From Bacillota bacterium (GTDB taxonomy: Bacteria > Bacillota > Dethiobacteria > DTU022): DNA of 55,364 nucleotides. A program made the translations under genes and the position numbers. The DNA lies in contig JAUWPV010000011.1 of the NCBI GenBank assembly GCA_030611385.1, positions 1 to 55,364 on the forward strand. Direction: 5' to 3'. The notes under the pieces are model-generated. The model was given only the letters and a program-made list of their open reading frames with translations. It did not search any database and was not told the origin of the DNA. This document shows, piece after piece, positions 8,672-16,644 of this stretch; position 1 is the stretch's first letter, and every line of letters starts with the position of its first letter.

Positions 8672-8898
8672 AGGAACATTGTCCCGAGGGTGTATAATAA
8701 TATGGGTAGAATTGCTACGATGCATTCGTTTTTTTAAAAATATAAATTGATGGCGAGTATTTACAACATTCTGTTAGTGCAAATAGATGATTGCTTGTTA
8801 CATAATATCTTATAATAAAGCGCGTGCTAGGAGCAAATGTTCTTCGTTTTTACAAGTACTTAGGTATTACAGAAATAGTTAAATAAAAGGAGATTTAT

Positions 8899-10053
8899 AT
8901 GAGCAAAGTATTTGTTTCAAATTGTGAATCCTATGATTTGGAAAAAGTAAAAACTGTTATTCAGCATTCCATTGATGAATTAGGTGGCTGGGGAAAATAT
9001 ATTGAGAAAAATCAGAAAGTATTACTTAAGGTTAATCTGATTGGACCTAAAAAGGCCGAAAAAGCAGCAACGACTCATCCTGAATTTATACGAGCCGTGG
9101 GGCAACTCATCAAAGAATTTGGTGCAAATGTTTATATAGGAGATAGTTCGGGCGGTGCGATAGCAGGAATGGCTCCAACTAAGAAAAGTTTTGTGGTAGC
9201 AGGCATTAAAAAAGTAGCCGATGAAGAAGCTTTTACTATTATTAACTTTGATGAAGTAGGGCCTGTAAAAAAGGAAATTGAAGGAAATTACTCAAAAGAA
9301 CTTTATATAACAAAAGCGCTAGGGGAAATGGATGTTGTCATTAATCTTCCTAAAATGAAAACTCACTCAATGAGTGTTTATACTGGTGCTATTAAAAATC
9401 TCTTTGGTGCGATACCAGGGCTTAGAAAAGCAAAATATCATAAGGATGGACCGAATCCACTGATTTTTGGTGAGTTTTTAGCAGACATACATAAGGCAAT
9501 AGACAACATGCCTTTGCACATCATGGATGGTATTGTTTCAATGCAAGGTGAAGGTCCGACAGCTGGCCGAACATACCCCGCCAGAAAAGTACTTATTTCT
9601 GAAGATCCTCTAGCGCTTGATAGAATAGCTATTGAAATGATGGGTATTGATCCAGAAAGAGTAACTATTTTAAGAGCTAGTATAAATAGGAATATTGGAG
9701 TTTGGGAAAGAACTTCAATAGATGTTCTGGGAGATGCCTCAAAACTTAAGAATTACACGTTGCCAAAACGTTACCGAAAAAATAAGTCCACTGATTATGA
9801 TAAAATAAAGGGTGTTATTGATTTCTTAAAAGCTGTACCTATTGTAAATCAAAAAAAATGCGTTCAGTGTAATTCCTGTGTGGACGGGTGTCCTGTAGAA
9901 GCCATTGATAGAGAGACAAAGTTTATCGATTATGATAAATGCATCGATTGCTTATGCTGTCACGAATTGTGTATGAATGAAGCGGTGGAACTTAAATCTC
10001 AAAAGAAACTTGTTAATGTGATTAGAGCGATATCAAGTATATTCTATAAATAA
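8899..10053 (+). CDS. DUF362 protein with two [4Fe-4S] ferredoxin motifs
   Basis: The 384-residue protein has the DUF362 domain at about 1-300, recognisable from KVLLKVNLIG, GDSSGG, VVINLPKMKTHSMSVYTGAIKNLFGAIPG and IMDGIVSMQGEGP. A bacterial ferredoxin module follows at about 315-370 with CVQCNSCVDGCP and CIDCLCCHELC, the pattern for two [4Fe-4S] clusters. DUF362-ferredoxin proteins are common in anaerobes, and their reaction is not established. It is soluble and has no signal peptide. ATG 8899 sits after AAAGGAGA. The gene is AT-rich and stands alone. Confidence 0.85.
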   Translation: MSKVFVSNCESYDLEKVKTVIQHSIDELGGWGKYIEKNQKVLLKVNLIGPKKAEKAATTHPEFIRAVGQLIKEFGANVYIGDSSGGAIAGMAPTKKSFVVAGIKKVADEEAFTIINFDEVGPVKKEIEGNYSKELYITKALGEMDVVINLPKMKTHSMSVYTGAIKNLFGAIPGLRKAKYHKDGPNPLIFGEFLADIHKAIDNMPLHIMDGIVSMQGEGPTAGRTYPARKVLISEDPLALDRIAIEMMGIDPERVTILRASINRNIGVWERTSIDVLGDASKLKNYTLPKRYRKNKSTDYDKIKGVIDFLKAVPIVNQKKCVQCNSCVDGCPVEAIDRETKFIDYDKCIDCLCCHELCMNEAVELKSQKKLVNVIRAISSIFYK

Positions 10054-10188
10054 AAGAGTGAAGATAAATCAAGGGCGTAATCTAAGTAACTTATTGATCA
10101 TTTTATGTCTGGACCAACACTCAACACACCTAGAGAGCGTAGTTCTGTTCGAAAGAAAACACCGGTAAATAATAAAGGAGAGAGTAAT

Positions 10189-10356
10189 ATGTCAAATGTG
10201 CCAAAGACGACTATTGAAAAAATGAAAGAGATTATAGAAGAAAAAAAGAAGAAAAGCGCACAACAAGGTATTCCAGAAGAGAAAGCAGCATGGAAAATTG
10301 GCGGATTGCGTAAAGCATTCAATAATACAAAGCGTGGCGGAGTAACCGATAAATAA
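10189..10356 (+). CDS. Small lysine-rich protein
   Basis: The 55 residues form a very charged amphipathic helix (KMKEIIEEKKKK) and a basic C-terminal part ending KRGGVTDK. ATG 10189 was chosen for AAAGGAGAG eight bases upstream. The frame extends further up, but without a ribosome site. I do not recognise the family. A nucleic-acid or small regulatory role is possible but unproven. It lies between the DUF362 gene and the glycosyltransferase. Confidence 0.5.
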   Translation: MSNVPKTTIEKMKEIIEEKKKKSAQQGIPEEKAAWKIGGLRKAFNNTKRGGVTDK

Positions 10357-10403
10357 ATCTAAAGTAATTAATGATTGATTTTGCGTCGGAAGGGGATGAT
10401 CGA

Positions 10404-11651
10404 ATGCAAAAGGTTAAAAGTATTAAAGTTGGAATCGGTTTTGCGACTGGGAGAAAGAGTTTTCAAAAAGTACTGAGAACCAACATATACAACTGGAAAG
10501 AATCCGGATTGGTGGAAAACAAAAGAGTCAGTTTAAATCTTTTTGTAGCATATGATCTTAATTATAATAAAACCATAATGACGGATTACACCAATGTACA
10601 CTCAGAACTAGTTGATCTGATTAATAGTAGCAAATTTATTGGAAGCATCGCTATTAAAGAAGAAATTGATTATTTAATTCGAGAAAACGTCATCGCTATT
10701 GATAAAGCTCGTATGATTTTTGGCAGTGGGTATGCAGCCAGGCGAAATGCTGTACTCTATAATGCAATAAAGCAAAAGATGGATTATCTGCTTTTTCTTG
10801 ATGACGACGAATACCCGATGGCAGTGACCAATTCGCGCAAAGGCACAATTTGGGGAGGCCAGCATATTCTATTAAACCATCTTGGATGTATCGCTCAAGC
10901 GGACATCACCCACGGACATCACTGTGGATATATATCTCCAATTCCTTATATTGATTTTAATGACACGATGACTGAAGCGGATTTCCGCTCTTTCATAGAA
11001 GCTATCAGCAATGACATCATCAACTGGGATACCTTGAAAACCGTTATGAAGAACGGAGGAGTAACCTATGCTGATACAAATATATTGACCACCGATGATG
11101 CTCTAGAGGTGGAGGAAACTAACCATACCAAATTCATATCAGGTGCTAATCTATGTATCAACCTTACCGATCCTCGTCGTATTTTCCCATTTTATAATCC
11201 GCCTGGTGCTAGAGGTGAGGATACTTTTTTAAGTACCTGCCTAAGCGAACGTAAGGTTTTACGTGTGCCATGCTATACATTTCATGACGGATTTTCAACC
11301 TATAATCACCTTTTGCACGGTGTTCTCCCAATCCGATTGAAGTTTATCAAAACTGATAATGGGCAGATTACCGCTCGCTTTTACAAGGCCTGCCTAGGTT
11401 GGATTCGTTATAAGCCATTGCTTCTCTATATCACACAGCCGGATTGTTACAGTGAAAAGATTGAAGAGATGCGGGAACAGCTTAAAGAGACATTGCCTAA
11501 AATCTGCGCTTATTTTGGGCAACCTGATTTTATTAAGATCTCAGCTGAATTGGAGAAATATCATAAAAATGTCGAAAACCATTATCGGGAATTCCTTGAA
11601 ATAAAAAGTATTTGGGCAACAATCATGGAACACTTTGCGCATAATCGATAA
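10404..11651 (+). CDS. GT-A-like glycosyltransferase
   Basis: A 415-residue soluble protein. Near residue 130 it carries LLFLDDDEYPM, a hydrophobic strand ending in an acidic DXD-like motif as in GT-A glycosyltransferases. Further on are SGANLCINL and GARGEDTFLS, where the ED of GED would act as catalytic base as in GT2-type enzymes. The start chosen is ATG 10404 behind GGAAGGGG. A longer frame from 10371 has no site. Donor and acceptor cannot be read from the sequence. It is the last AT-leaning gene before the composition change near 11.7 kb. Confidence 0.6.
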   Translation: MQKVKSIKVGIGFATGRKSFQKVLRTNIYNWKESGLVENKRVSLNLFVAYDLNYNKTIMTDYTNVHSELVDLINSSKFIGSIAIKEEIDYLIRENVIAIDKARMIFGSGYAARRNAVLYNAIKQKMDYLLFLDDDEYPMAVTNSRKGTIWGGQHILLNHLGCIAQADITHGHHCGYISPIPYIDFNDTMTEADFRSFIEAISNDIINWDTLKTVMKNGGVTYADTNILTTDDALEVEETNHTKFISGANLCINLTDPRRIFPFYNPPGARGEDTFLSTCLSERKVLRVPCYTFHDGFSTYNHLLHGVLPIRLKFIKTDNGQITARFYKACLGWIRYKPLLLYITQPDCYSEKIEEMREQLKETLPKICAYFGQPDFIKISAELEKYHKNVENHYREFLEIKSIWATIMEHFAHNR

Positions 11652-11727
11652 GTATAGAGCAGGAATTTCCGGTTCATTTGTAGAAGTATGCTTCCCCTTG
11701 AAAAAGGCGGGGAAAAGGAGAAAATAA

Positions 11728-13092
11728 ATGGAACAGATCCCTCGAGAATCAACCGGGGCAGGGAAAGTGTCATTAGGCATTAAAATTGGGTATGGGATTG
11801 GTGATATTGGCAGCAATTTTTTTATCGTTGTTACCGGATTTTTTCTACTCTTTTTCCTAACGGATATTGTCGGAGTAGCACCGGCTCTGGCCGGGCTGAT
11901 TCTCTTATTCCCCAAACTGTGGGATGTAATTTCCGATCCGATCATGGGTGCTATCTCGGACAGGACCAGGTCGCGGTGGGGACGCCGGCGACCCTATCTA
12001 CTTTACGGAGCGATACCTTTTGGGCTGACATTTTATTTCATGTTTGTAGCCCCCGGTTATGAATCCGAGCTGGCTCGGGCCATGCATGTGGGGCTGATGT
12101 TCGCCCTGGGCTGTACGGCCTTTACAGTGATTAACGTACCTTATTCGAGTATGGTCGCCGAGATGTCCGATGATTACAATGAACGGATGTCGATCACCTC
12201 TTTTCGGATGATTTTCGCCTGTGTGGGCGTTCTGCTGGCGGGGGCGCTGGTAATGCCGCTGGTTAGCATCGGCGGAGAAGGGGCAACCGGTTTTCGTTTT
12301 ATGGGTATGATCCTCGGCGGCGCGATTACACTGATCTGCCTGATCTGCTTCTGGAGCACAGGCAAGGCGAAGACCCTGCCGCGCATGAGCAGCATGCCAC
12401 CCCTTAAGGAACAGATCCAGATCGCCTTGAAGAACTATCCCTTCATGATGCTAATGACCGTCTATGCTTTGCAGTCAGTGGGAATGGGAGTATTGATGGC
12501 CGGGCTGATCTACTATATCAAGCACGTAATGAAAATGCCGGAGGCGGCGATGTCTATCGTCTTGCCGATCCTCTTTGTTACGGCCATTGTCTTCATGCCG
12601 GTTTGGGTTAAAGTGGGCGTCAAATTGGGAAAAATTAAGGCATACCGGATCGGCATGCTAATTCTCACAGCGATGCTCGTATCCATATTTTTCATCACTT
12701 CATCGCAAGTGATTTTGTTCTATGTGCTATTGTTTATCCTCGGAATAGGCTTCTCCAGCTTTCAGCTGTTTCCCTTTTCTATGCTTCCCGACACCATTGA
12801 GTACGATCAAATGAAATCGGGCTTGAGGCGTGAAGGAATATTTTCCGGAATCTGGACCGCGGGCCAGAAGCTGGCCTATTCCGTCGGTCCGAGTGTCGTC
12901 GGTTTCGCGCTTGCTCTTTCCGGTTTTACCACAGGCGAGATCCAGCCCGAGAGCGTTGTAACGGGGATACGTATAGTTTTCTGCCTTTTTCCGGCATTTG
13001 CCTTACTGCTTAGTTTTCTCCCCTTCGCCCGGTATGATTTGACCGAGGAACGGTTTAAAGAGATCAAGAAAATCATAAACGGGGCCGGATAA
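11728..13092 (+). CDS. GPH-family sugar/cation symporter (MelB-like)
   Basis: The 454 residues form about 12 membrane helices. The glycoside-pentoside-hexuronide family motifs are clear: YGIGDIGSN near residue 20, the helix II signature KLWDVISDPIMGAISDRTRSRWGRRRPYLL (first 20 residues near 62-81), NVPYSSMVAEM near 133, and DTIEYDQMKSGLRREGIFSG near 354. The latter matches the GPH loop around helix XI. These carriers bring in sugars or glycosides with Na+ or H+. The partner sugar cannot be told, and no glycosidase lies next to it. ATG follows AAAAGGAG. A terminator lies 40 bases downstream. It is the first gene with the GC-rich codon use of the rest of the window. Confidence 0.85.
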   Translation: MEQIPRESTGAGKVSLGIKIGYGIGDIGSNFFIVVTGFFLLFFLTDIVGVAPALAGLILLFPKLWDVISDPIMGAISDRTRSRWGRRRPYLLYGAIPFGLTFYFMFVAPGYESELARAMHVGLMFALGCTAFTVINVPYSSMVAEMSDDYNERMSITSFRMIFACVGVLLAGALVMPLVSIGGEGATGFRFMGMILGGAITLICLICFWSTGKAKTLPRMSSMPPLKEQIQIALKNYPFMMLMTVYALQSVGMGVLMAGLIYYIKHVMKMPEAAMSIVLPILFVTAIVFMPVWVKVGVKLGKIKAYRIGMLILTAMLVSIFFITSSQVILFYVLLFILGIGFSSFQLFPFSMLPDTIEYDQMKSGLRREGIFSGIWTAGQKLAYSVGPSVVGFALALSGFTTGEIQPESVVTGIRIVFCLFPAFALLLSFLPFARYDLTEERFKEIKKIINGAG

Positions 13093-13132
13093 ATAATACA
13101 CAGTAAAAAGATTAAAGAATAATACACATAAA

Positions 13133-13174
13133 AAGGGTTCTGGGATTATTTTCTAACTCCAGAACCCTTCTTTT
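13133..13174. terminator. Bidirectional terminator between GPH gene and tRNA array
   Basis: The 11-bp stem 13133-13143/13159-13169 (AAGGGTTCTGG with its complement) is followed by CTTTTA on the plus strand and by a run of As (Ts on the minus strand) on the other side. It can stop both the symporter transcript and the tRNA transcript coming from the right. Confidence 0.85.
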
Positions 13175-13176
13175 AC

Positions 13177-13252
13177 TGGTGAGCCATTCAGGGTTCGAAC
13201 CTGAGACACCCTGATTAAAAGTCAGGTGCTCTACCAACTGAGCTAATGGCCC
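13177..13252 (-). tRNA. tRNA-Lys (TTT)
   Basis: A complete cloverleaf on the minus strand: acceptor GGGCCAT/ATGGCTC with one G-U pair, D-loop AGCTCAGTTGGTAGAGC, anticodon loop CTTTTAA with anticodon TTT, T-arm GGTTCGAACCC, discriminator A and an encoded CCA. Third in the Thr-Tyr-Lys array. Confidence 0.97.
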
Positions 13253-13257
13253 TTAAG

Positions 13258-13343
13258 TGGTGGAGAGGACTGGATTCGAACCAGTGAAGGCGCTGCCAGC
13301 AGATTTACAGTCTGCCCCCTTTGGCCAACTTGGGTACCTCTCC
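13258..13343 (-). tRNA. tRNA-Tyr (GTA)
   Basis: An 86-base class II tRNA on the minus strand with acceptor GGAGAGG/CCTCTCC, anticodon loop CTGTAAA (anticodon GTA), a long variable arm, T-arm GGTTCGAATCC and encoded CCA. Five bases separate it from tRNA-Lys. Confidence 0.97.
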
Positions 13344-13353
13344 ACATTTCTAC

Positions 13354-13428
13354 TGGAGCCGACGGTGGGATTCGAACCCGCAACCTGCTGATTACAAATC
13401 AGCTGCTCTTCCGTTGAGCTACGTCGGC
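13354..13428 (-). tRNA. tRNA-Thr (TGT)
   Basis: A 75-base cloverleaf on the minus strand: acceptor GCCGACG/CGTCGGC, anticodon loop TTTGTAA (anticodon TGT), T-arm GGGTTCGAATCCC and encoded CCA. It is transcribed first in the array, with its promoter 30 bases upstream. Confidence 0.97.
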
Positions 13429-13457
13429 CGAACAATTCCGGCCCCTAAAGCATTAAC

Positions 13458-13486
13458 AGTATAGCTCATATTATAAAAGACGTCAA
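13458..13486 (-). promoter_or_regulatory. Promoter of the Thr-Tyr-Lys tRNA array
   Basis: On the minus strand TTGACG (13486-13481), a 17-base spacer and TATACT (13463-13458) form a strong sigma-A promoter. Transcription should start about 23 bases before tRNA-Thr. Confidence 0.85.
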
Positions 13487-13520
13487 CACAACGAGAGCAA
13501 GAATTTTGTACTATGGATGT

Positions 13521-13550
13521 TTGCCCTACTGTTGTAAATTGTGGTATTAT
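13521..13550 (+). promoter_or_regulatory. Promoter of the kor operon, near-copy of the lat promoter
   Basis: TTGCCC (13521-13526), an 18-base spacer and TATTAT (13545-13550). The spacer and flank (GTTGtAAATTGTGgTATTATTGC) are almost identical to the promoter at 16556-16585. The untranslated leader to korD is about 220 bases and includes a 27-codon frame at 13652-13735 of unknown meaning. Confidence 0.65.
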
Positions 13551-13779
13551 TGCACCACCAAAACAGTAAATTTATATCTTTCGATCATTTATCCTGAACG
13601 AAAGCAGCGTGGGTTAAACCGGTCCTGGCGATGAAAGGAATAACGAATAAAATGAATACCAGAGTAGCTGATAGGATGAGTATCATCCGCCATTGTTACA
13701 AGGTTCCGGCCGATACTGATTATATATTGACTTAAAAAAAGATTAAGCGTAGCAGGAATTAAAGGGAGAGGGATATCAT

Positions 13780-13992
13780 TTGAATGACAAACAGGGCAGT
13801 TGGACCCTTAAAAAAGATCGTTGTAAAAATTGCAACATTTGTATCAGTTTTTGCCCTGCCGGCTCTCTTGTGATCGATGAAGACGGCTTTCCGCGACAGT
13901 CGGAGGAAATAAAATGCCGTCAGTGCGGTTTGTGTGAGCGGTGGTGCCCTGATTTTGCAATAGAGGTGGGAGGTGTTTTTGGTGCAAAGTGA
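13780..13992 (+). CDS. korD: 2-oxoacid:ferredoxin oxidoreductase, delta (ferredoxin) subunit
   Basis: The 70 residues carry two [4Fe-4S] motifs, CKNCNICISFCP and CRQCGLCERWCP. They fit the small electron-transfer subunit of the 2-oxoglutarate/2-oxoacid:ferredoxin oxidoreductase complex. It starts at TTG 13780 behind AAAGGGAGAGGG; the ATG two bases further on is out of frame. It is the first gene of korDABC, and its end overlaps the start of korA. The complex oxidises a 2-oxoacid with CoA to an acyl-CoA, CO2 and reduced ferredoxin in the cytoplasm. Confidence 0.88.
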   Translation: MNDKQGSWTLKKDRCKNCNICISFCPAGSLVIDEDGFPRQSEEIKCRQCGLCERWCPDFAIEVGGVFGAK

Positions 13993-15112
13993 AGTAAAAT
14001 TTATATCGGGAAATGAGGCCTGTGCTGAAGGAGCTTTTTATGCCCAGGCCCGTTTTTATGCCGGCTACCCGATTACACCTTCTTCAGAGATAGCCCAGAT
14101 TGCTTCTGAAAGATTACCCACCCTTGGAGGCTGTTATGTACAGATGGAGGATGAAATAGCCAGCATAGCCGCCATTATCGGCGCATCCTGCTGCGGGGTG
14201 AAATCATTTACCGCAACCAGCGGACCGGGGTTTTCGCTGATGCAGGAAAACCTGGGTGTAGCTATTATGGGTGAGGTTCCCTGTGTGATAATAAATGTAC
14301 AGCGCTCCGGCCCCAGCACCGGCCTGGCCACAAGCCCGGCCCAGGCTGATATCATGCAGTGCCGTTGGGGAACTCATGGCGATCATGCTATCATTGCCCT
14401 TACACCTTCAAGCGTTCAGGAATGTTACGAGCTGACAATAAGGGCTTTTAACCTGTCGGAAAAATACCGTTCTCCGGTTGTTATTCTTTCCGACAAAACC
14501 GTGGCCCAGATGCGCGAAAAAGTTATATTGTTTACCCCTGGGGAAGTCGAACTGCTTGAACGCAAGAAGCCTACCGGTTCTCCCGGGGAATATCTCTCTT
14601 TTCGGCCGGACGACGATGGAATTCCGCCAATGGCCTCGTTCGGGGACCCGCACCTGCTGCGTATAACCAGCTCAACGCATAACGAGCAGGGGTTTACTGA
14701 TGACGATCCGTCGAACGCCTTCACACTTATTCGCAGGCTTTACGACAAGATAGAAGACAATGCAGACGACATAACACAGATTAAAACCTATTTCATGGAA
14801 GATGCCGAAACAACTTTTATCACTTTTGGCATTACCGCCCGAGCCGCACTTAATGCTGTGCACAAGCTGAGAGAAGAAGGTAATAAGGTGGGGCTGATCA
14901 ACCTTTTGACCATGTGGCCGTTTCCGGCCTGTAAGATAAAAGAAGCTGTCGCGAACTGCCGGAGCCTGCTGGTCCCGGAGATGAATCTCGGCCAATTGGT
15001 CAGGGAAGTCGAGCGCGCCTGCTGCGCTAAAGAAGTGCACAGCTACACCAAGAGCAATGGTAAAAATATCTTTCCCGGGGAAATTATTCAAGCCTGGAGG
15101 GATTCTCTATGA
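13982..15112 (+). CDS. korA: 2-oxoacid:ferredoxin oxidoreductase, alpha subunit
   Basis: A 376-residue alpha subunit. The pyrimidine-binding domain begins SGNEACAEGAFYAQARFYAGYPITPSSE (first 20 residues near 8-27) and includes TATSGPGFSLM. The region around residue 275 onward (TTFITFGITARAA, LLTMWPFP) is the transketolase C-terminal-like domain. The chosen start is GTG 13982, eight bases after GGGAGG. TTG 13979 is possible, and GTG 13973 overlaps the site itself. It overlaps korD by 11 bases and korB by 4, so the subunits are translationally coupled. The substrate cannot be fixed: 2-oxoglutarate by annotation habit, but 2-oxoadipate or a branched 2-oxoacid are options. Confidence 0.9.
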   Translation: MQSEVKFISGNEACAEGAFYAQARFYAGYPITPSSEIAQIASERLPTLGGCYVQMEDEIASIAAIIGASCCGVKSFTATSGPGFSLMQENLGVAIMGEVPCVIINVQRSGPSTGLATSPAQADIMQCRWGTHGDHAIIALTPSSVQECYELTIRAFNLSEKYRSPVVILSDKTVAQMREKVILFTPGEVELLERKKPTGSPGEYLSFRPDDDGIPPMASFGDPHLLRITSSTHNEQGFTDDDPSNAFTLIRRLYDKIEDNADDITQIKTYFMEDAETTFITFGITARAALNAVHKLREEGNKVGLINLLTMWPFPACKIKEAVANCRSLLVPEMNLGQLVREVERACCAKEVHSYTKSNGKNIFPGEIIQAWRDSL

Positions 15113-15936
15113 TAGTTGCAGTAACAGATTACCTGCGTCAGGATAAGCTGCCCCACCTCTGGTGCGGAGGCTGTAGTCATGGTGTGGTGGTGGGTGCTGT
15201 AGCGAGAGTCCTGGCCGGATTGGGGATTCCTGTCGATAAGACTGTAATTACTACAGGTATTGGCTGTTTCGGCAAGGCGGACGACTATTTTGCCACCCAT
15301 GCTTTGCATGGCACGCATGGCCGGGCGTTGGCTTTTGCCAGCGGGGTCAAAGCAGTCAGCGATGATCTGACCGTGCTTGCCCTGATGGGAGACGGCGATG
15401 CCGCTACGATTGGAGGTAACCACCTGATCCATGCGGCAAGGAGAAACATGGATATCACAGCTATTGTATCCAACAACAACAACTACGGAATGACCGGTGG
15501 GCAGTACTCTGCTACAACCCCGAGTGGTAAGAAAACATCGACATCGCGCTACGGAAACCCTGAGACTGACTTTGATCTCTGTTCCCTGGTTGTTGGGGCA
15601 GGAGGGGGCTTTGTGGCCCGGACCACCCCGTTTCATGTAAGGGCAATGGAGAAGCTGATTGCCGAAGCCATTAGTTATCGTGGTTTTTCGTTTGTGGAGG
15701 TAGTATCATGCTGCCCGACCTATTACGGTCGCTACAACCGTGAGGGAGGTGCGGTTGCTATGGTGGCATCGATTAAGGAGAGGGCTATGAGTAAAGAAAA
15801 GTTCAATCTGCTGCCTTTGGAAGCGAAGCCGGGCTATTTCCCCATGGGCAAATTACATCTAGAAGAAAAAATTGATTTTAACACCCGTTACCGAGAAGTT
15901 CAGCAGAAGGCTCAGGACAGCCACCGGGAATCATAG
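15109..15936 (+). CDS. korB: 2-oxoacid:ferredoxin oxidoreductase, beta (TPP-binding) subunit
   Basis: The 275-residue catalytic subunit. LWCGGCSHGVVVGA near residue 20 and CFGKADDYF match the family's conserved cysteine region. LMGDGDAATIGGNHL near 94 with SNNNNYGMTGGQ near 120 is the thiamine diphosphate site (GDGD...NNNYGMTGGQ). ATG 15109 overlaps the korA stop in ATGA. The protein is cytoplasmic and acts with KorA, KorC and KorD. Nothing is missing from the active-site motifs. Confidence 0.92.
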   Translation: MIVAVTDYLRQDKLPHLWCGGCSHGVVVGAVARVLAGLGIPVDKTVITTGIGCFGKADDYFATHALHGTHGRALAFASGVKAVSDDLTVLALMGDGDAATIGGNHLIHAARRNMDITAIVSNNNNYGMTGGQYSATTPSGKKTSTSRYGNPETDFDLCSLVVGAGGGFVARTTPFHVRAMEKLIAEAISYRGFSFVEVVSCCPTYYGRYNREGGAVAMVASIKERAMSKEKFNLLPLEAKPGYFPMGKLHLEEKIDFNTRYREVQQKAQDSHRES

Positions 15937-15950
15937 GAGGGATCGCCTTA

Positions 15951-16508
15951 ATGTGTAAAAAAGATTGGCAGGTTATACTGGCCGGTGAAGGTGGCCAGGG
16001 GCTGGTATTTATCGGCGCCCTACTTGGCGAAGCGGCAATTGTGGACGGGAAAAATGCCTCCCAATCAGCTTCTTATACCATTGCTTCCAGGGGTGGTTTC
16101 ACCAAGGCCGATGTGGTGATCAGCGACGAAGAAATCAGTTTTCCGGAAGTTACGGAACCTGACGTGGTGCTGGCTCTATCGGCCGGCTCTCTCGAAAGAT
16201 ACTGCGATACCCTGACGCCCAAAAGCCTGCTCCTATATGACTCAACCCTGGAAGGAGGAACAGCAGGTAAAAACCGGATTCCTTTACCCTTTAACGAAAC
16301 GGTCAGAAATGCGGCCGCCGAAGGGCGAAAAGTACCCCTGAACCTGGTCGGACTTGGAGCAGTGCTCGGAATGGCCAAAATAGTCGCCTGGGACGCCGTC
16401 AGGAAAGTCTTGGAAAACAGATTTTCTTCACTCGAGGTGGTGCAGGCGAACTGGGACGCCCTTCAGTCTGGGGCAGCCCTGGTAAAAGACATAAAAATCG
16501 AGGATTAA
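15951..16508 (+). CDS. korC: 2-oxoacid:ferredoxin oxidoreductase, gamma subunit
   Basis: A 185-residue gamma-subunit domain that opens VILAGEGGQGLVFIGALLGEAA, followed by SQSASYTIASRGGFTKADVVIS. Both are hallmarks of the POR_gamma fold that docks the CoA end. ATG 15951 lies after GGAGGGAT, 14 bases past korB. It closes the four-gene kor operon. The lat gene follows with its own promoter after 136 bases. Confidence 0.9.
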   Translation: MCKKDWQVILAGEGGQGLVFIGALLGEAAIVDGKNASQSASYTIASRGGFTKADVVISDEEISFPEVTEPDVVLALSAGSLERYCDTLTPKSLLLYDSTLEGGTAGKNRIPLPFNETVRNAAAEGRKVPLNLVGLGAVLGMAKIVAWDAVRKVLENRFSSLEVVQANWDALQSGAALVKDIKIED

Positions 16509-16555
16509 GCTATATGTGAACAGCCCCGGGTCGGGCATAGTAAATCCGCTTATAC

Positions 16556-16585
16556 TTGACCTGCGGTTGAAAATTGTGATATTAT
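16556..16585 (+). promoter_or_regulatory. Promoter of lat
   Basis: TTGACC (16556-16561), an 18-base spacer and TATTAT (16580-16585). The sequence from the spacer through the -10 (GTTGaAAATTGTGaTATTATTGC) matches the kor promoter at all but two of 23 positions, which suggests one shared control. Confidence 0.75.
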
Positions 16586-16644
16586 TGCCGCGCAAAATAA
16601 GTTATTTCCGGGCTTATAAAATAATCCAAGGAGGGTTCGTAATC

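Noticed and set aside
13253-13435. Minus-strand frame across the tRNA genes
   Set aside because: It coincides with the tRNA-Tyr and tRNA-Thr cloverleafs and is not a protein gene.
13652-13735. 27-codon frame in the kor leader
   Set aside because: It could be a leader peptide, but there is no codon run or hairpin pair to suggest attenuation.
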